This document shows positions 53,317 to 64,000 of a stretch of 64,000 bases of DNA, in pieces (position 1 is the stretch's first letter; each line of letters opens with the position of its first letter). Source of the stretch: Spiroplasma endosymbiont of Dioctria linearis (lineage in GTDB: Bacteria > Bacillota_I > Bacilli_A > Mycoplasmatales > Mycoplasmataceae); the NCBI RefSeq assembly GCF_964030865.1, contig NZ_OZ034984.1:558001-622000 (forward strand), read 5' to 3'. The position numbers were made by a program, and so were the translations under genes. The notes under the pieces were generated by a model. That model ran no database searches. It had not been told where the DNA came from and saw only the letters and a program-made list of their open reading frames with translations.

Positions 53317-53684
53317 TATCTTTCTAAAATAATTTTTAAATCCATTTCAATTGAATTATTTTTATCTAAAATTGCACTAACATTTAGATATTCAAATATT
53401 TTGTTAATTTTAATGTTCATAATAAAGAATGATAAATCATTTAAATCAACTATTTTATTCTTCTTAAATATTACATCTTTTAAATAGCAGTATAAGTCCT
53501 TCAAAGTAATTCTACTAAATTCTTTCCTTATTTCTGTTAATTTAAGATCTAACATTTCATAAATAATTTTTTTAAGATTTTCCTCTTTCATTAAATCACC
53601 ACTATAATCATAATTATAAACAAAAAAACTAATAAATTTAATAAATTTACTAGTTTCTTTAAAAAAATTAATCTTTTTTATCAT
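53316..53684 (-). CDS. Possible ComN-like post-transcriptional regulator
   Basis: A 122-residue protein. I start at ATG 53684 (MIKKINFFKE), which overlaps the end of the YitT gene by 17 bases; the frame is open further upstream but without a good site. The segment MLDLKLTEIRKEFSRITLKD, then LYCYLKDVIFKKN and the IKINKIFEYLNVSAIL end, has the layout of the Post_transc_reg family (ComN of Bacillus), and comN-like genes often lie next to secDF. Sequence similarity seen by eye is modest. It is translationally coupled to secDF (TAGTG). Confidence 0.5.
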   Translation of the reverse strand: MIKKINFFKETSKFIKFISFFVYNYDYSGDLMKEENLKKIIYEMLDLKLTEIRKEFSRITLKDLYCYLKDVIFKKNKIVDLNDLSFFIMNIKINKIFEYLNVSAILDKNNSIEMDLKIILER

Positions 53685-55383
53685 TATTATCTTGTTTTTT
53701 AGAATTTGGTTTCCTTCTTTGACTCTTTTTATGTAATTTTTCATGCTCTTTTTGAGCTCTAACAATTGCAATTTGTCTAATTTTTTCTAATTCCAGTTCA
53801 TTCTTTTCAATTTTGGTTCTTATAATATCTCTATCATCATTCTTTTTAATTTCATAGTTAAATAATCCCCGTACGCTTTTTGTTATAATAGCATTAATTT
53901 TAACTTGAGGGTCAATCATAAAAATTTCTCTTTCAATTTTATCTCAATCCATAACTGACATTGCTACCATAATAACACTTCTATGTAAATAATTTCCATT
54001 AATTCTATTGATACTATCTCAATTTAAAATATCATTTTGGAATCCATTTTCCAATAACATTTTGTTAATTTCTTTTGGAGTGTTTGTTGTTATCATATAT
54101 GTTCTTACTGTATATTTTGGATAGAAAATATTAGTTGACATTCCTGCAAAAATTACAAGTGAGAAAGAGGCAAATAGTGATGGTCCAAAAATAAATAAAA
54201 ATTTAATATGTCATACTAATCCTTGATTAACATTTACTAAATCATCACCATAACCCTTTTTACAAACAAATTGAACTAAAAATTCATATTGATCCTTTGT
54301 AAACGAAGCTGAACCATCAAATAAATTCCTTGCAGATTCTATTGAAGTGTAATCATTAGAATAAATGATATTGTTAAATCAGGCTTCAAATACTGGATCT
54401 CATCGTAAATTATTATTATCCCCAACTAATGCACCATTTTCAATTGCAAAATCTCACATTGATTTTAATAGATTATTATCTTGATAATAATTACCACTTT
54501 GAAGGATATTAATTTTTATATCAGAATTAATAAGAGACATAGGAATAATAATAGTATTTAAAATAATAACAACTGCTAAAATAATAAAATTAACTTTTCT
54601 GTTTAGTGAACCAACTGGTTTATTTGTTTTATTAGATAAAAAAACAGTTAAAAAGTCTAATCCTCCAGTAGAAGAACCAATTTTATATACAATTGAATAT
54701 GAGAATCCTAGTAAAAACCCACCCAATGCTGCAAATATAAATAATCAAATACCTGTATTTCATGACCCTGGCATTGAACCAATTAATTGATAATTTACAA
54801 GTAAATTAAATTCTCTTGGGTTAATAAATGGAATATTTTGAATAATCTGGTCAAAACCAATCTGCATAATTATAAAAATAAATGTTGTAAATGTAAATTT
54901 TTTTCCTAATTTAATATATCCAAAAATAAAAAGAGGAATATTTATAGCAAAATAATAAATAAAATAAAATGATGATTGCAATTGGACTTGATCTTGATTA
55001 GGAAAAGTCAAAGTTGCAAAAAAACGTGCAATTGCTCCAGCTCCAGCTGGGAAAAGACCACCTCTACCCGTTGGAGTAATAAAGTAGTCAAAAGTAATAG
55101 TAATTAAAAAGGCAGCTAGAATAATTTTAAAGAAGTCTCTAATAAATTTGGTTCTAAAATATTGCTGAACAAGTAATTTTTGTTCTCTTTTAGACATAAT
55201 TTTATTTTCAAGATTACTTAAAAGTTCTCCATCAATATTTCCACCTCTATTTAATTCTTTTGCCAACTTATTAATTGATTTTTTTTCTTCACTTGATTGG
55301 AATTCAACAACTTCTTCTTGAATAATTTCTTGAGTTGCTTCTTGAATGTCTTCAATTATTTCATTTAAATTATTCTTTTCCAT
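53668..55383 (-). CDS. YitT-family membrane protein (DUF161/DUF2179)
   Basis: A 571-residue protein with an extra acidic N-terminal region of about 80 residues, then about five to six membrane spans (about 90-470) containing the YitT hallmarks GRGGLFPAGAGAIAR, GFLLGFSYSIVYKIGSSTGG and LDFLTVFLS, and a cytoplasmic DUF2179 domain (VIMVAMSVMDWDKIEREIF) followed by a Lys-rich tail. GGGAGGGG before ATG 55383 decides the start over the upstream ATG 55398. Function is unknown for the family. It is first of a YitT-ComN-like-secDF-apt run. Confidence 0.85.
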
Positions 55384-55406
55384 TGTTTCCCCTCCCAAGT
55401 TTTACA

Positions 55407-55841
55407 TTATTTTCTTTTTTTTGCTTTATTTATTATACTTGATAAACCAAGAGATTCTCTTTTTTTCTTTTGTCTCTCTAATATTAACTGACGTAATACA
55501 TCTGAATCATATGCAGATTTTCCTTGTTTTTTTGCTTTTTCTAGAATAGTTTCTTCTGGTTCAACACTATTATTAATTCATTTTGATTTGCTTACTTTAC
55601 TATTCATTTGTCTTGCATTTTTAATTATTGAGTCTAGTGTTTTCAGTTGAGTGGTTTCTACAGTCTTTACTTTTTTATTAACTGGTTTATTATCTATATT
55701 TTTATCCCTATCAGGTATTTTGAATTTATTTGGCACTGGTTTATCATCAAGCTTTAGTAAAGATAAATCTAATAAATCCTCTAAAATATGACTTACACTA
55801 TCATTATCTTCAAAAAAACCCTTCCTTTTTTTACAAGCCAT
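55407..55841 (-). CDS. Small basic hypothetical protein
   Basis: A 144-residue, Lys-rich soluble protein (MACKKRKGFFEDND..., ending IINKAKKRK). It is predicted disordered in the middle, with helical ends. It lies 23 bp before the YitT gene in the same direction, likely in the same transcript. No family is recognised; such basic proteins next to secDF may act at the membrane or with RNA, but there is no direct evidence. Confidence 0.55.
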
Positions 55842-55898
55842 AAATTCACCCCTTACTAAAATAGTATATACTAAATTTCTTTATATTAAAAAATAAAA

Positions 55899-55919
55899 AA
55901 ATCACTTTTAAAGTGATTT
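55899..55919 (-). terminator. Terminator of the nucleosidase-like gene
   Basis: Stem AAATCACTT/AAGTGATTT followed by T-rich sequence on the minus strand, just after the stop at 55935. Confidence 0.65.
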
Positions 55920-55934
55920 CTTTATTTTTTGTTA

Positions 55935-57470
55935 CTATGCATTTTTTAAACGAACTGTAACTTTGAATGATCCAACTTTCAATGGGTCGTAATCATTTCT
56001 TGTAATATCAACAACTGTATAAGTTTTTTGATCTTTACTTGAGTATCCGCCAAATACAACAGCTTCATTAGCTTTTGATTTAGTTTTAATAATAACTGGA
56101 AGCTTTGCAACTCCTTCTGCAGGAACTTTACAGTATACTATTATTTTTTCAAATGGAGATTCAACTTCTGCCAATTGTTCATTTAAATATTTTATAAATT
56201 CGTTTGCAACTAATTGTGATCCTTGTTTTGGAGCTTCAACAAATTCATGAGTAATATTATGAGTAATATAGAATGAAATTGGTGCATCTACTGCAACTAG
56301 TAAATGTTTTTTCAATACTGTAGCACCATCATATGTATATGCTGATTTATCTTGTGAACGATCAGCAATTACTTTTGAAACCGCTCTTGCAACATCTTCA
56401 ATTGAAACAATTTTAGTTGATTTAAGATCATATTTAGCTGATTTATTTCATAACAATTCATCATCATTTACATGAATATTTGTTAAGAACATCATTTTAC
56501 GTAATCATTTTTTAGGAGCATTTTTTCATTCATCTTCTCCTAAAATAATTTTACTTGGTCCTTCATCTTCTAATTTACTTTTTAAAATTTCTACAATATC
56601 AATAGCTTCAGGTTTAGCTGCTTTTTTATCAACTAACATCAATGATGGTCCTAAACCAGAAATAATTGATGTAACATCACTTTTGAAAAGTGATACTCAT
56701 TCATCATGAGATAATTCAAATAATTCATGAATTACTTCTAATTCATCATTTGTATTTTTTGTAAAGTCAATAATGTATTTTGATGATAATAAGTTAAATA
56801 ATCTTGCCAATAAGTATTTTAAAGTATTAGCTGTTTCATAAATTTTAAACTTATGTAATGGATCATTATCTCATGGTGATAATGCATTATTATACATAAT
56901 TTTCATTGCAACAAAGTTAACACTTGATTTTTTAGCTATTTGAGCTAATGCTCCAGCTTCTGAATCAATTACGTCAATTGTTTGACCGTATTTGTCAACC
57001 ATTTCTTTAAATTGTTTTGAGTTATAAATTAACATATCAGCAGTACCAATAATACCATCTGAAACTCCTAATTTAAAGTTTTTAACTTGTGTTACAAATT
57101 CTGTATTAAAAGTATATGCTTCTGGTTCATGTACGATTTGTCCATATTTAATATCTTTGAATACTGTTAAATCAGCATCTCTATAAATAAATTTTGTAGC
57201 CATAACTGTATCTGTTGTATCAAATTTATCATTTGTTGATAAAGCTAAGTCTATGTTTAAAACTGTTTCCAAAGTTGGATATTCTTCCATTAAATAAGTA
57301 ATTGCCATTGCAGCATTTGCTTTTCCATAACCGATTGTTGCGATTATAAAAAACTTCCCTCTGTATTTAAGATGTTGAATAACCATATTTCTTCATCAAT
57401 ATTTTTTTACAGTTTTAATCCCTTCACGATCTTTAACTGTAAAGTAAGCTGTTGAAATAATACCTATCAT
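55935..57470 (-). CDS. Nucleosidase/phosphorylase-like protein with long C-terminal extension
   Basis: A 511-residue cytoplasmic protein. Residues 1-about 200 resemble the MTA/SAH nucleosidase (PNP_UDP_1) fold: MIGIISTAYFTVKDREGI at the start, IGYGKANAAMAITYLMEE (phosphate/ribose loop) and VIDSEAGALAQIAKKSSVNF, which matches the DxEgaA nucleoside-binding block. The remaining about 300 residues are not recognised. Normal MTANs are about 230 residues, so this is a fused or expanded form. It may recycle S-adenosylmethionine by-products, but the key Asp after the block (usual S-D) reads NNALSP, so activity is uncertain. Confidence 0.65.
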
Positions 57471-57580
57471 TTCTAGTCTCCTCTTTTATTTTTCTCTATA
57501 CCTTTATTTTTTATGTATTTATACAAAAATAAAGATTAATTTAATTATACTAAAAAGTTCCCAAAAACACTACTTTTTTA

Positions 57581-59584
57581 TTAAAAAATTGAACTAATTT
57601 GAAATTTTTTACTTTTTAACATTTTAAGTTTAATAGTATATTTTTTGTTCTCAACTTCAACCTGATATGAATAATTTTTTAAGTCAGTAACACTTATGAT
57701 TTCTTGATTTAAAATATCATCATTTATTTTTTTATTATACTTAGATTGTTCTTTTCTATATTCTTCTCATAAACTAGATTCTTCTTCATTTTTTGGATTT
57801 GTAACTCATGATGTTAGTTTTTTACTACCTTGTAGATTTACAAACAAAGTCTGTAAATTAGTTTGAAATTTATAAAGATCATTTTCGTTTTTTTCACCAT
57901 TTTTTAAATCTAATATTTTTCTTAAATTTATTAATAATTCAGAGATATTAGTAAAATCAATTTTAAATTCACCTTCAAAATCCTCATTATTAATTATGTT
58001 TCAAAAAACCTCTTTATATGTTAATTTTCTCCCTAAAAATGTTACATTAGTATTTTGTATAATATTTTTAATATTAATATCTTCTTCATTTTCTTCATTA
58101 TTCAATACTAATAGAATTTTGTTAATAAATTTTCCACTATAAAGTTCATCTCATAATGAATTTTTGTAAATTTCATCAATTTTCTTCAAACTTTTTAGTT
58201 TTTCTTTTAAAATCTCATCTTTGATAATAGAGCTAACTAAGAAACTATTCATAATATCAATAATTCCTTTAAAGTTTGAACCAGATACTAATGAATTAAC
58301 CAACTCAATGCATACACTTCCTAAGTTTACTCTATCAATTTTAAAAGCTTTTAAAAGATTTACAATTATTGGTGATAATCCTTCAGTTATATAAAAAGTT
58401 GGAAATATAGCATTCATTGAAGCTTGTAACAAGGGGTTTATCCCTTTTAGTTGAATTTTTTCATCTGCAATTACTCCAACACTTGGGATTCCAGGAAAAA
58501 TAGTTTTTAATTTAGGATTTTCATAACTTTGAAATAATAAAGCCAATATTAATTTTAAACCGTCACCATTTTTATATGTACTTTCTAAAAAATCAAGAAA
58601 GTTTAAAACATTTATTTCATTTTTAGTAGCATCAATTTTTGTATCTCTAAATACTTCAATTTGTTTGAAGTAGTTTTTATTTCCATTAGATTCACTTTCT
58701 GTATAAATTGTTCCTACTCCATTTGCAATATATACAATTAGAGTTCTTACAAATCTAACTATTTCAGCAATAGCAGGTAGATCAATTATTAAATCGAAAC
58801 TAATTGATTTTTCATTATTAAAAATTGATTTAAGATTAGTAGTTAATTTACTTATTGAGTTCAGAAATACTTCCTCTTCAAGCTCATCTTTTGTTGGGAT
58901 TTCTAATTGATTTTTATTTCCAATAAGATAATCAATTGAGTTTGAGAAACCAATAATTGCTGAATTTAAAGACTCTTGATTTGTAAAATCAGCATAAGGT
59001 TCATTTGAAAAGGCATTTGAAAATGCTTCACTATTTTCCTTTGAAAGAAGTTTGTCTAAATAACTAACTAAATAGTTATCACTTAAATTTACAATAAATG
59101 ATGGAAATATTGTTAATAATTTAAATAGCAAAGCAATAATTTTACCATTACCTAACAATTCCAATAAATTAGGAATTGTTACAAGAATTGTTTCTAGAGT
59201 TGCGCTATTTTGAGGTTTAATATTACCTTCAAAATTTATTGTTTCAGCAACTTTTAAATCCTCATTAAAAAGATTTTTATCAAAATAATATCTATATAGT
59301 TCATCAAATCTTGAATAAGAATTTAAATCATCTTTAGTATAATTATCATTTCCATATATATTTGATATATCTTTTATTCTTTTATTTTTTAATATACCAT
59401 CCATTTGATAATCAAAATTATAGTTTTTTGTATCACTTAAATAAATTGATTTACCAATTTGTTCAACTGCAGTTTGTAATGAAATATCATCTATTATTTT
59501 TTTATTTTTAGTACAAGAGACTACTAAAATAGTTGGTGAAACCACTAATAAAGAGGATCCAAAAATAGCTAATAGTTTTTTCAT
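57581..59584 (-). CDS. Large lipoprotein, hypothetical
   Basis: A 667-residue lipoprotein: signal peptide with lipobox VVSC (Cys24), then an all-helical polar body with several amphipathic hydrophobic stretches (LLELLGNGKIIALLFKLLTI, FVRTLIVYIANGVGTIY). It starts two bases after the stop of the GDSL lipoprotein gene, so the two are coupled. It resembles the large MOLPALP-like lipoproteins of Spiroplasma in length and helical content. Function is not known. Confidence 0.6.
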
Positions 59585-59586
59585 AA

Positions 59587-60891
59587 TTATTTAAACTCCC
59601 TAAAGACAATTTCTTTTATTATCTCTGAAACATATTCATGAACCAGTTTAGTTGGATGAACAATGTCAGTAAAAAAGTATGAAGTCATTATTTCATCTCT
59701 CTTTTTCAAGTCATCTCCTCATAAATTTTCAACTAAAGGTTGACCTATAACCTTAACATCCAATTTAGTTTTGTTGAATGTATTATTTATTTTAATTGTC
59801 TCAATATAATTTTTAAAGTTAATTCTTGAAAGCTCATTAAAATTAAAAGTTTCTTTACCATTTACTTGTATTATAGTTTTTTCAGAGAATGGAGATGAAG
59901 TATTATATTCATTTTCAATTTGATTACTAATAGTCTTCCCATATCCCTCTATAATATTTGGAAAATCATTATCTCCTTCATATAGTGAGCTATAAAATAA
60001 GTTTCCAGAATAATAGTTGTTTACTTCATTGATTAATTTATTAATTTTAAGTTCGTACTCTTTTCCGAGATCGATAATATCTTGTTTTTCTTCTCTATTA
60101 ATATATCTAGGAACAACATCCATAATTGGTGGTCCCATAAATAGAATATTTTTTATACCATTATTTAAAAGTGTAAATAATGTTGCTCTAATACTTTTAA
60201 TAGATTCATCCATATATTCTATTACAACTTTGTCATTTTGACTATCTTGACTTTGAATTAAGGAGAACATATCGTTACCTCCAATTTCAAAAAACACTAA
60301 ATCATTTGCTCCAATTTTTTGTTGTTTAACTAAAGCTCTTGCTTGTTCTTCTGTACTAAAATCATTAATAATAATTCCATTTACAAATTCTGATGATTTT
60401 CCAGCTGTTGCACCACCAACAGAGTAATTTTTACCATAACCTTCTTTTGAATTATTTAGTTTTGAGTATTTATTACTAGGTTTCATTGCTCCAAAATTTA
60501 ATTTTTCAGATAATAGATAGCCTGTAGTCTTTCCATTACTAAAAGCACTATTATAAACACCATCTTCTTCAAAACCATATGCTCCTCCAAGTGTTAAATT
60601 GAAATCAACATATTGATCCAATGATGTATTTACTACAAATTTATCTTTAACATAAGTTGTTAAACCATTAACATCACTCAATGAGTCACCTACTATAAAA
60701 TAGTTGGTAAAACCAAAATGATCATTTGGGTTTGAACTTGTATCAATAGCTTTACTTTTATCAATATCCAAACCAATTTTTAAAGGACTTGTCTTAATAG
60801 TACTTGGTTGCTTTGGCATACAAGAAACTGTTGAAGTTACTGTTGATATTGAAAAGCTAAATACAGTTAATAATGATAATAATTTTTTCAT
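59587..60891 (-). CDS. GDSL/SGNH-family lipolytic lipoprotein
   Basis: A 434-residue lipoprotein with lipobox VSC (Cys24). It has SGNH hydrolase blocks in order: IVGDSLSD with nucleophile Ser70, GGATAG (block II Gly), FEIGGNDMF (block III Asn) and DIVHPT near the C-terminus (Asp-His of the triad). It should be a surface esterase or lipase, likely freeing fatty acids from host lipids, which mollicutes cannot make. It lies upstream of and coupled to the large lipoprotein gene. Confidence 0.85.
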
Positions 60892-60913
60892 ATTATTTCC
60901 TTCCCTTATTTTT

Positions 60914-61810
60914 TTATTTTTCTCATTTCTTTTTTAAAATTATAAACAGACCTATTCCACCAGGGATAACTAAAATATTTAAAAATATTAATACAGCACT
61001 AAATCTTAAAAAAATTAAAGTTGCTGTAAAATTTGGGAACTTCAAGTCATCTACTGTAACATATCTTATATTTTGATTTTTACTTAAAGTTTTATCTACA
61101 AAAGGATTTGTTAATTTAAGTGCAAAATTAATAGAATCAATTTGAGTATTTAAAAATCATACCTTGTTATTTACAATTTTTGTTCCAATAGAATGCTTAA
61201 CTTTTATACCATTTAATCCTGGTCCACTATATTGCATTTGTTCATCATAATCTTCTTGATTAAGAATTGTTTGTTGTTTCAAAGACATTTCATATGTATT
61301 TTTTGAAAAAATTTCTTTTAAACCACCACTTTTAAATATTCATTGAATTCCGGTGTTAACAAAACCAAAGGATTGAAATTCTTCAGCTACACTCTTATCA
61401 AATTCAATAAAATTTAATCCGATATCATATAAATCAATTTGTTCTTTATTTTCTACTTTTTTTGCTCAATATTTTTCATACCATTCATCAGAGTAGTTTG
61501 AATATTTTAAGTAGAACATTTGTTTTTCTTGTGAATCATCAAAATTTATTGTTGATAATGCATCTGCTTTAAATGAAGATTTTATAACGTGTTCCATCAT
61601 TTCTTCATATAAAGGATGATTTGGGTCAAAAACAAATTTATTTTTAGGCATTATTCTCTTAATTTGTTTTTCAACACTATTAATAAAAGTTAACGATTCA
61701 ATACCCATTCCTGGGACTGTCATAATAATGGTTAATATTGGAAAGAAAGTTGTTAAAGATAAAATTAATATTAATAATATCTTATTAGACTTACTTTTAA
61801 TATTTTTCAT
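60914..61810 (-). CDS. Membrane protein with two terminal spans, hypothetical
   Basis: A 298-residue protein: N-terminal hydrophobic segment (about 12-34), a large extracellular domain (about 40-250) and a C-terminal span (about 258-285) followed by a short basic tail (KKKWEK). No motif is recognised. It lies between the PCC-domain gene and the GDSL lipoprotein gene, 22 bp upstream of the latter, and may be co-transcribed with the lipoproteins. Confidence 0.6.
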
Positions 61811-61919
61811 GTTTTTCTCCTTCCACTTGCTTAAAGTGTTATTTAGATTTTATATTATTTTTTTAGATAAACTAAAAACATTTTATAAAAAAAGATGAAA
61901 GTAAATAAAAAATAAAAAA

Positions 61920-61943
61920 TAAAACAGATTTTACTCTGTTTTA
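61920..61943 (-). terminator. Terminator after the PCC-domain gene
   Basis: Stem TAAAACAGA/TCTGTTTTA overlapping the stop codon, then T/A-rich sequence on the minus strand. Confidence 0.6.
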
Positions 61944-62293
61944 TATATCTCTAAAATTATATTGAATGAATTTGCCACAACTCCACTAATTAATCTTCCT
62001 TGATGTCTTTCAAATTTATCATCTACAGAACTAACCATTATTGCTGATTCTCTATTATCAACCATACCATTTAAATTTGTAACAGTAATAAGTCCCTCTT
62101 TTAATAATTTTGATAAGAAAAATGGATCAATTTGAGAAAGTACACCATATTCTAATCTTTTTAAATAACCATATCCAGTAATTTTTGCATCAATAAGTTT
62201 ATATTCTCTTATTATATTTTGAATTTGTTGGTCAATATCTTCCCCATTCTCCAAAAAAATAACTAATAAATTTGATTTTTCTTTTACTAACAT
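61931..62293 (-). CDS. PCC (DUF296) domain protein
   Basis: A 120-residue protein made of a single PCC domain: ITGYGYLKRLEYGVL, GLITVTNLNGMV and the C-terminal HQGRLISGVVANSFNIILE, which is the GGHL.xGxV..EvvI pattern of the family. Bacterial members form trimers and may bind nucleotide or metal-like ligands; no AT-hook is present. It starts 16 bases after the VWA gene and is in its transcript. Confidence 0.75.
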   Translation of the reverse strand: MLVKEKSNLLVIFLENGEDIDQQIQNIIREYKLIDAKITGYGYLKRLEYGVLSQIDPFFLSKLLKEGLITVTNLNGMVDNRESAIMVSSVDDKFERHQGRLISGVVANSFNIILEIYKTE

Positions 62294-62309
62294 TCTTATT
62301 TCCTTCCCC

Positions 62310-63977
62310 CTATTGATTAACTTGTTGCTTCTTATTTTCTAATTCTTTTAATTTTTGTTTTTGTTTTGTTAGTTTTTTTGCCTTTGGATCATCTAAATGT
62401 TTTTCTCTAAAACGTTTTTTATCTCTAATTGTATTTAAGTTATTAATTTGCTCGCTACGATATGCAACTTCTTCATCTTTTAATTCTCTTAAATCTCTTA
62501 AAGTTTCATTTAATGATTTAACAATTTGATTTGTGGCAAAAGGATCATTTGGATCATAATACATAATATTATCAAATATTTCTTGTGTTTCAACATTTGG
62601 CATTGTTCCTACTATTAGAGAATGAAATCTATTATAGTTTTCCTTTAAATCTGCAATTTTTGCTCTTGTTGAATTTGGAAGAGTTTCCATCATAAAATCT
62701 GAAATAAATAATAAGTCAGCTCTTTTAAAATCTTCTGAGTGCATCTTTTCTATAATTTTTTCAAAGGCAGGTTTGGCGTTAGTTTTACCATAAAAAGATT
62801 TAGCTAAAAACTCTAACATTTTTTGAATATTTACATTTTTACCATTAATGGTAAATTCTTCAACATGTTGATTTGCAAAGTTTACAAAGATTAAATCCCT
62901 ATATTCTTTCAAAGCAACTTTCGATATGGCAATTGATAATGCTTTTGCAATATATTCACCAGCACCTTCCATAGAACTTGATGTATCAATACAAATTATA
63001 AATTTTCCTTGTTCTAATGGTATTGGTGCTTCATATTCTACTTCTTCAATTTCATGTTCAATGACTCTTTCATTTGATTCAAATAAAAAAGTTTGAAGTT
63101 GTGATTCCACAAATTTCTTATAAAATATAATTTCTAATTCCTCGTCAAATAGACTTGCAAATTCCATTGGAAGCAATCTTTCAAGATCTTTTGAAACAGT
63201 TAGTCCTACAATTTCTTCTGGGTTATATGGTAATTTAACTTCTGTTGGATATGTAACAACTTGTTCTGTTATATTTATTTCCATTAAATCATCTTCACCA
63301 TTTAATCGCCCTAACATCTCAGCTATCATTAAAATTGAAGGATCTTTATATAAGAAGTCTGCAAATCTAGCTATTGATTCAATGTTTTGATTTCTCAGTT
63401 CGTCTTCAATATTGGCTACTTTTCCAAAAACATCATACATTGTTTTATAAATTTTTGCATATTTTCCATAATTTTTGATTATTGAATATATTTCAACTAA
63501 ATAGTTATATCTTAAATCCTCCACAGCTTTCATTCTATAGTCAACAATTCTCTTCGTTAACATAAAAGTTCAAGTTTTAAAAAACTCAGTCAATCAATCT
63601 CTACCTTTTAACTCTAAATACCCATTATCAATTTTTCAACTCATTGTATCAATATATGTTGAAAAAGGAGAATCAAACTCGACTAATTTATTTTGAATAA
63701 GTCTTAAATTCTGAGCAAAACTTACTTCATCATAGTATTCAGAAATATAATTATAATAAATTATTTCTTTTCTAATTGGTTCAGGAAGTTTTATTTGTCT
63801 TATTGTAGACAAATTTGAAGCTGAATAAAAATTATTAATTTTATCATCTAATTGTTCAGCTGCATATTCATGATTTTTTTTAAATGTTAAAAACTCACTA
63901 TTATGAATATCTTTTCGTCTAAGTTTTTCAATCTCTTTTTTGATTTCACTTACTGGTTTTTCTAAGTCAAATTTCAT
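62310..63977 (-). CDS. viaA: ViaA-like VWA-domain protein
   Basis: A 555-residue protein. The N-terminal about 310 residues are helical. The VWA domain (about 315-480) has the MIDAS motif FIICIDTSSSM (DxSxS), the Thr region FYGKTNAKPAF, and LLFISDF for the later Asp. The tail is a basic coiled coil. The pattern and order match ViaA, the partner of the MoxR-type AAA ATPase RavA, which acts as a chaperone at the membrane in E. coli. The ATPase gene would be expected just upstream, beyond the right edge of the window. AAGGAAACT precedes ATG 63977. Confidence 0.8.
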
Positions 63978-64000
63978 AATAGTTTCCTTCTTTACTTAAA

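Noticed and set aside
1-64000. CRISPR arrays, tRNA or rRNA genes
   Set aside because: Reading by eye found no regularly spaced repeats, no tRNA cloverleaf with GTTCRA loop, and no rRNA-like sequence. The only direct repeats are the tandem duplication, IS copies and paralogous genes.

Overview
The window is about 25% GC and uses UGA as tryptophan: almost every long gene only reads through if TGA is a sense codon (genetic code 4). Together with many Sec lipoproteins beginning MKKLL...SC, a fructose PTS operon, a fused SecDF and no cell-wall genes, this points to a mollicute of the Spiroplasma / Entomoplasma-Mesoplasma group, most likely an insect- or plant-associated Spiroplasma. The species cannot be fixed from the sequence alone. 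Nearly all genes are on the minus strand; the exceptions are the insertion sequences and one gene at 27767-28462.

Positions 1-20700 are an accessory island. From the left it holds a decayed membrane-protein gene, a secreted beta-propeller-like protein (774-2075), an IS3-type remnant, two ABC transporter modules (3606-5248 and 5521-7934) headed by a 197-residue secreted protein (7994-8587), and a 2.17-kb tandem duplication (8666-13005) of a dead ISNCY/IS1202-like element plus small-peptide repeats. Then come a nucleotidyltransferase with a signal peptide (13435-14409), second copies of the decayed membrane gene and the IS3 remnant, and two paralogous gene pairs, each a secreted protein followed by a lipoprotein (16611-18895 and 19080-20647).

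Positions 21000-37200 carry surface and secreted proteins: four GH18 chitinase-like lipoproteins (two with an intact DxxDxDxE motif, two degenerate), a membrane-anchored HExxH metalloprotease resembling the anthrax lethal factor clan, an internally duplicated 59-residue membrane peptide, oligoendopeptidase F, an RGG-repeat protein and small membrane proteins.

Positions 37200-57500 are housekeeping: a Pr6Pr-like membrane protein, aspS-hisS, the fructose operon (regulator, 1-phosphofructokinase, PTS EIIABC), a RelA/SpoT synthetase-hydrolase, apt, secDF with a possible ComN-like gene and a YitT-family gene upstream, and a nucleosidase-like protein. Positions 57500-64000 hold a lipoprotein, a GDSL/SGNH lipoprotein, a bitopic membrane protein, a PCC/DUF296 protein and a ViaA-like VWA protein whose ATPase partner would lie past the right edge.

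The most unusual signal is a 15-base G-rich block, GG-NN-GG-NN-GGG-T-GGG, 20-23 bases before the start codons of three unrelated secreted-protein genes (774-2075, 14393-14518 with the nucleotidyltransferase, and 34817-35704). It fits a two-tier G-quadruplex leader shared by a small secreted-protein regulon. Other leads are the secreted-protein/ABC cassette with its 18-bp internal hairpin, the exported nucleotidyltransferase and the duplicated secreted/lipoprotein pairs.
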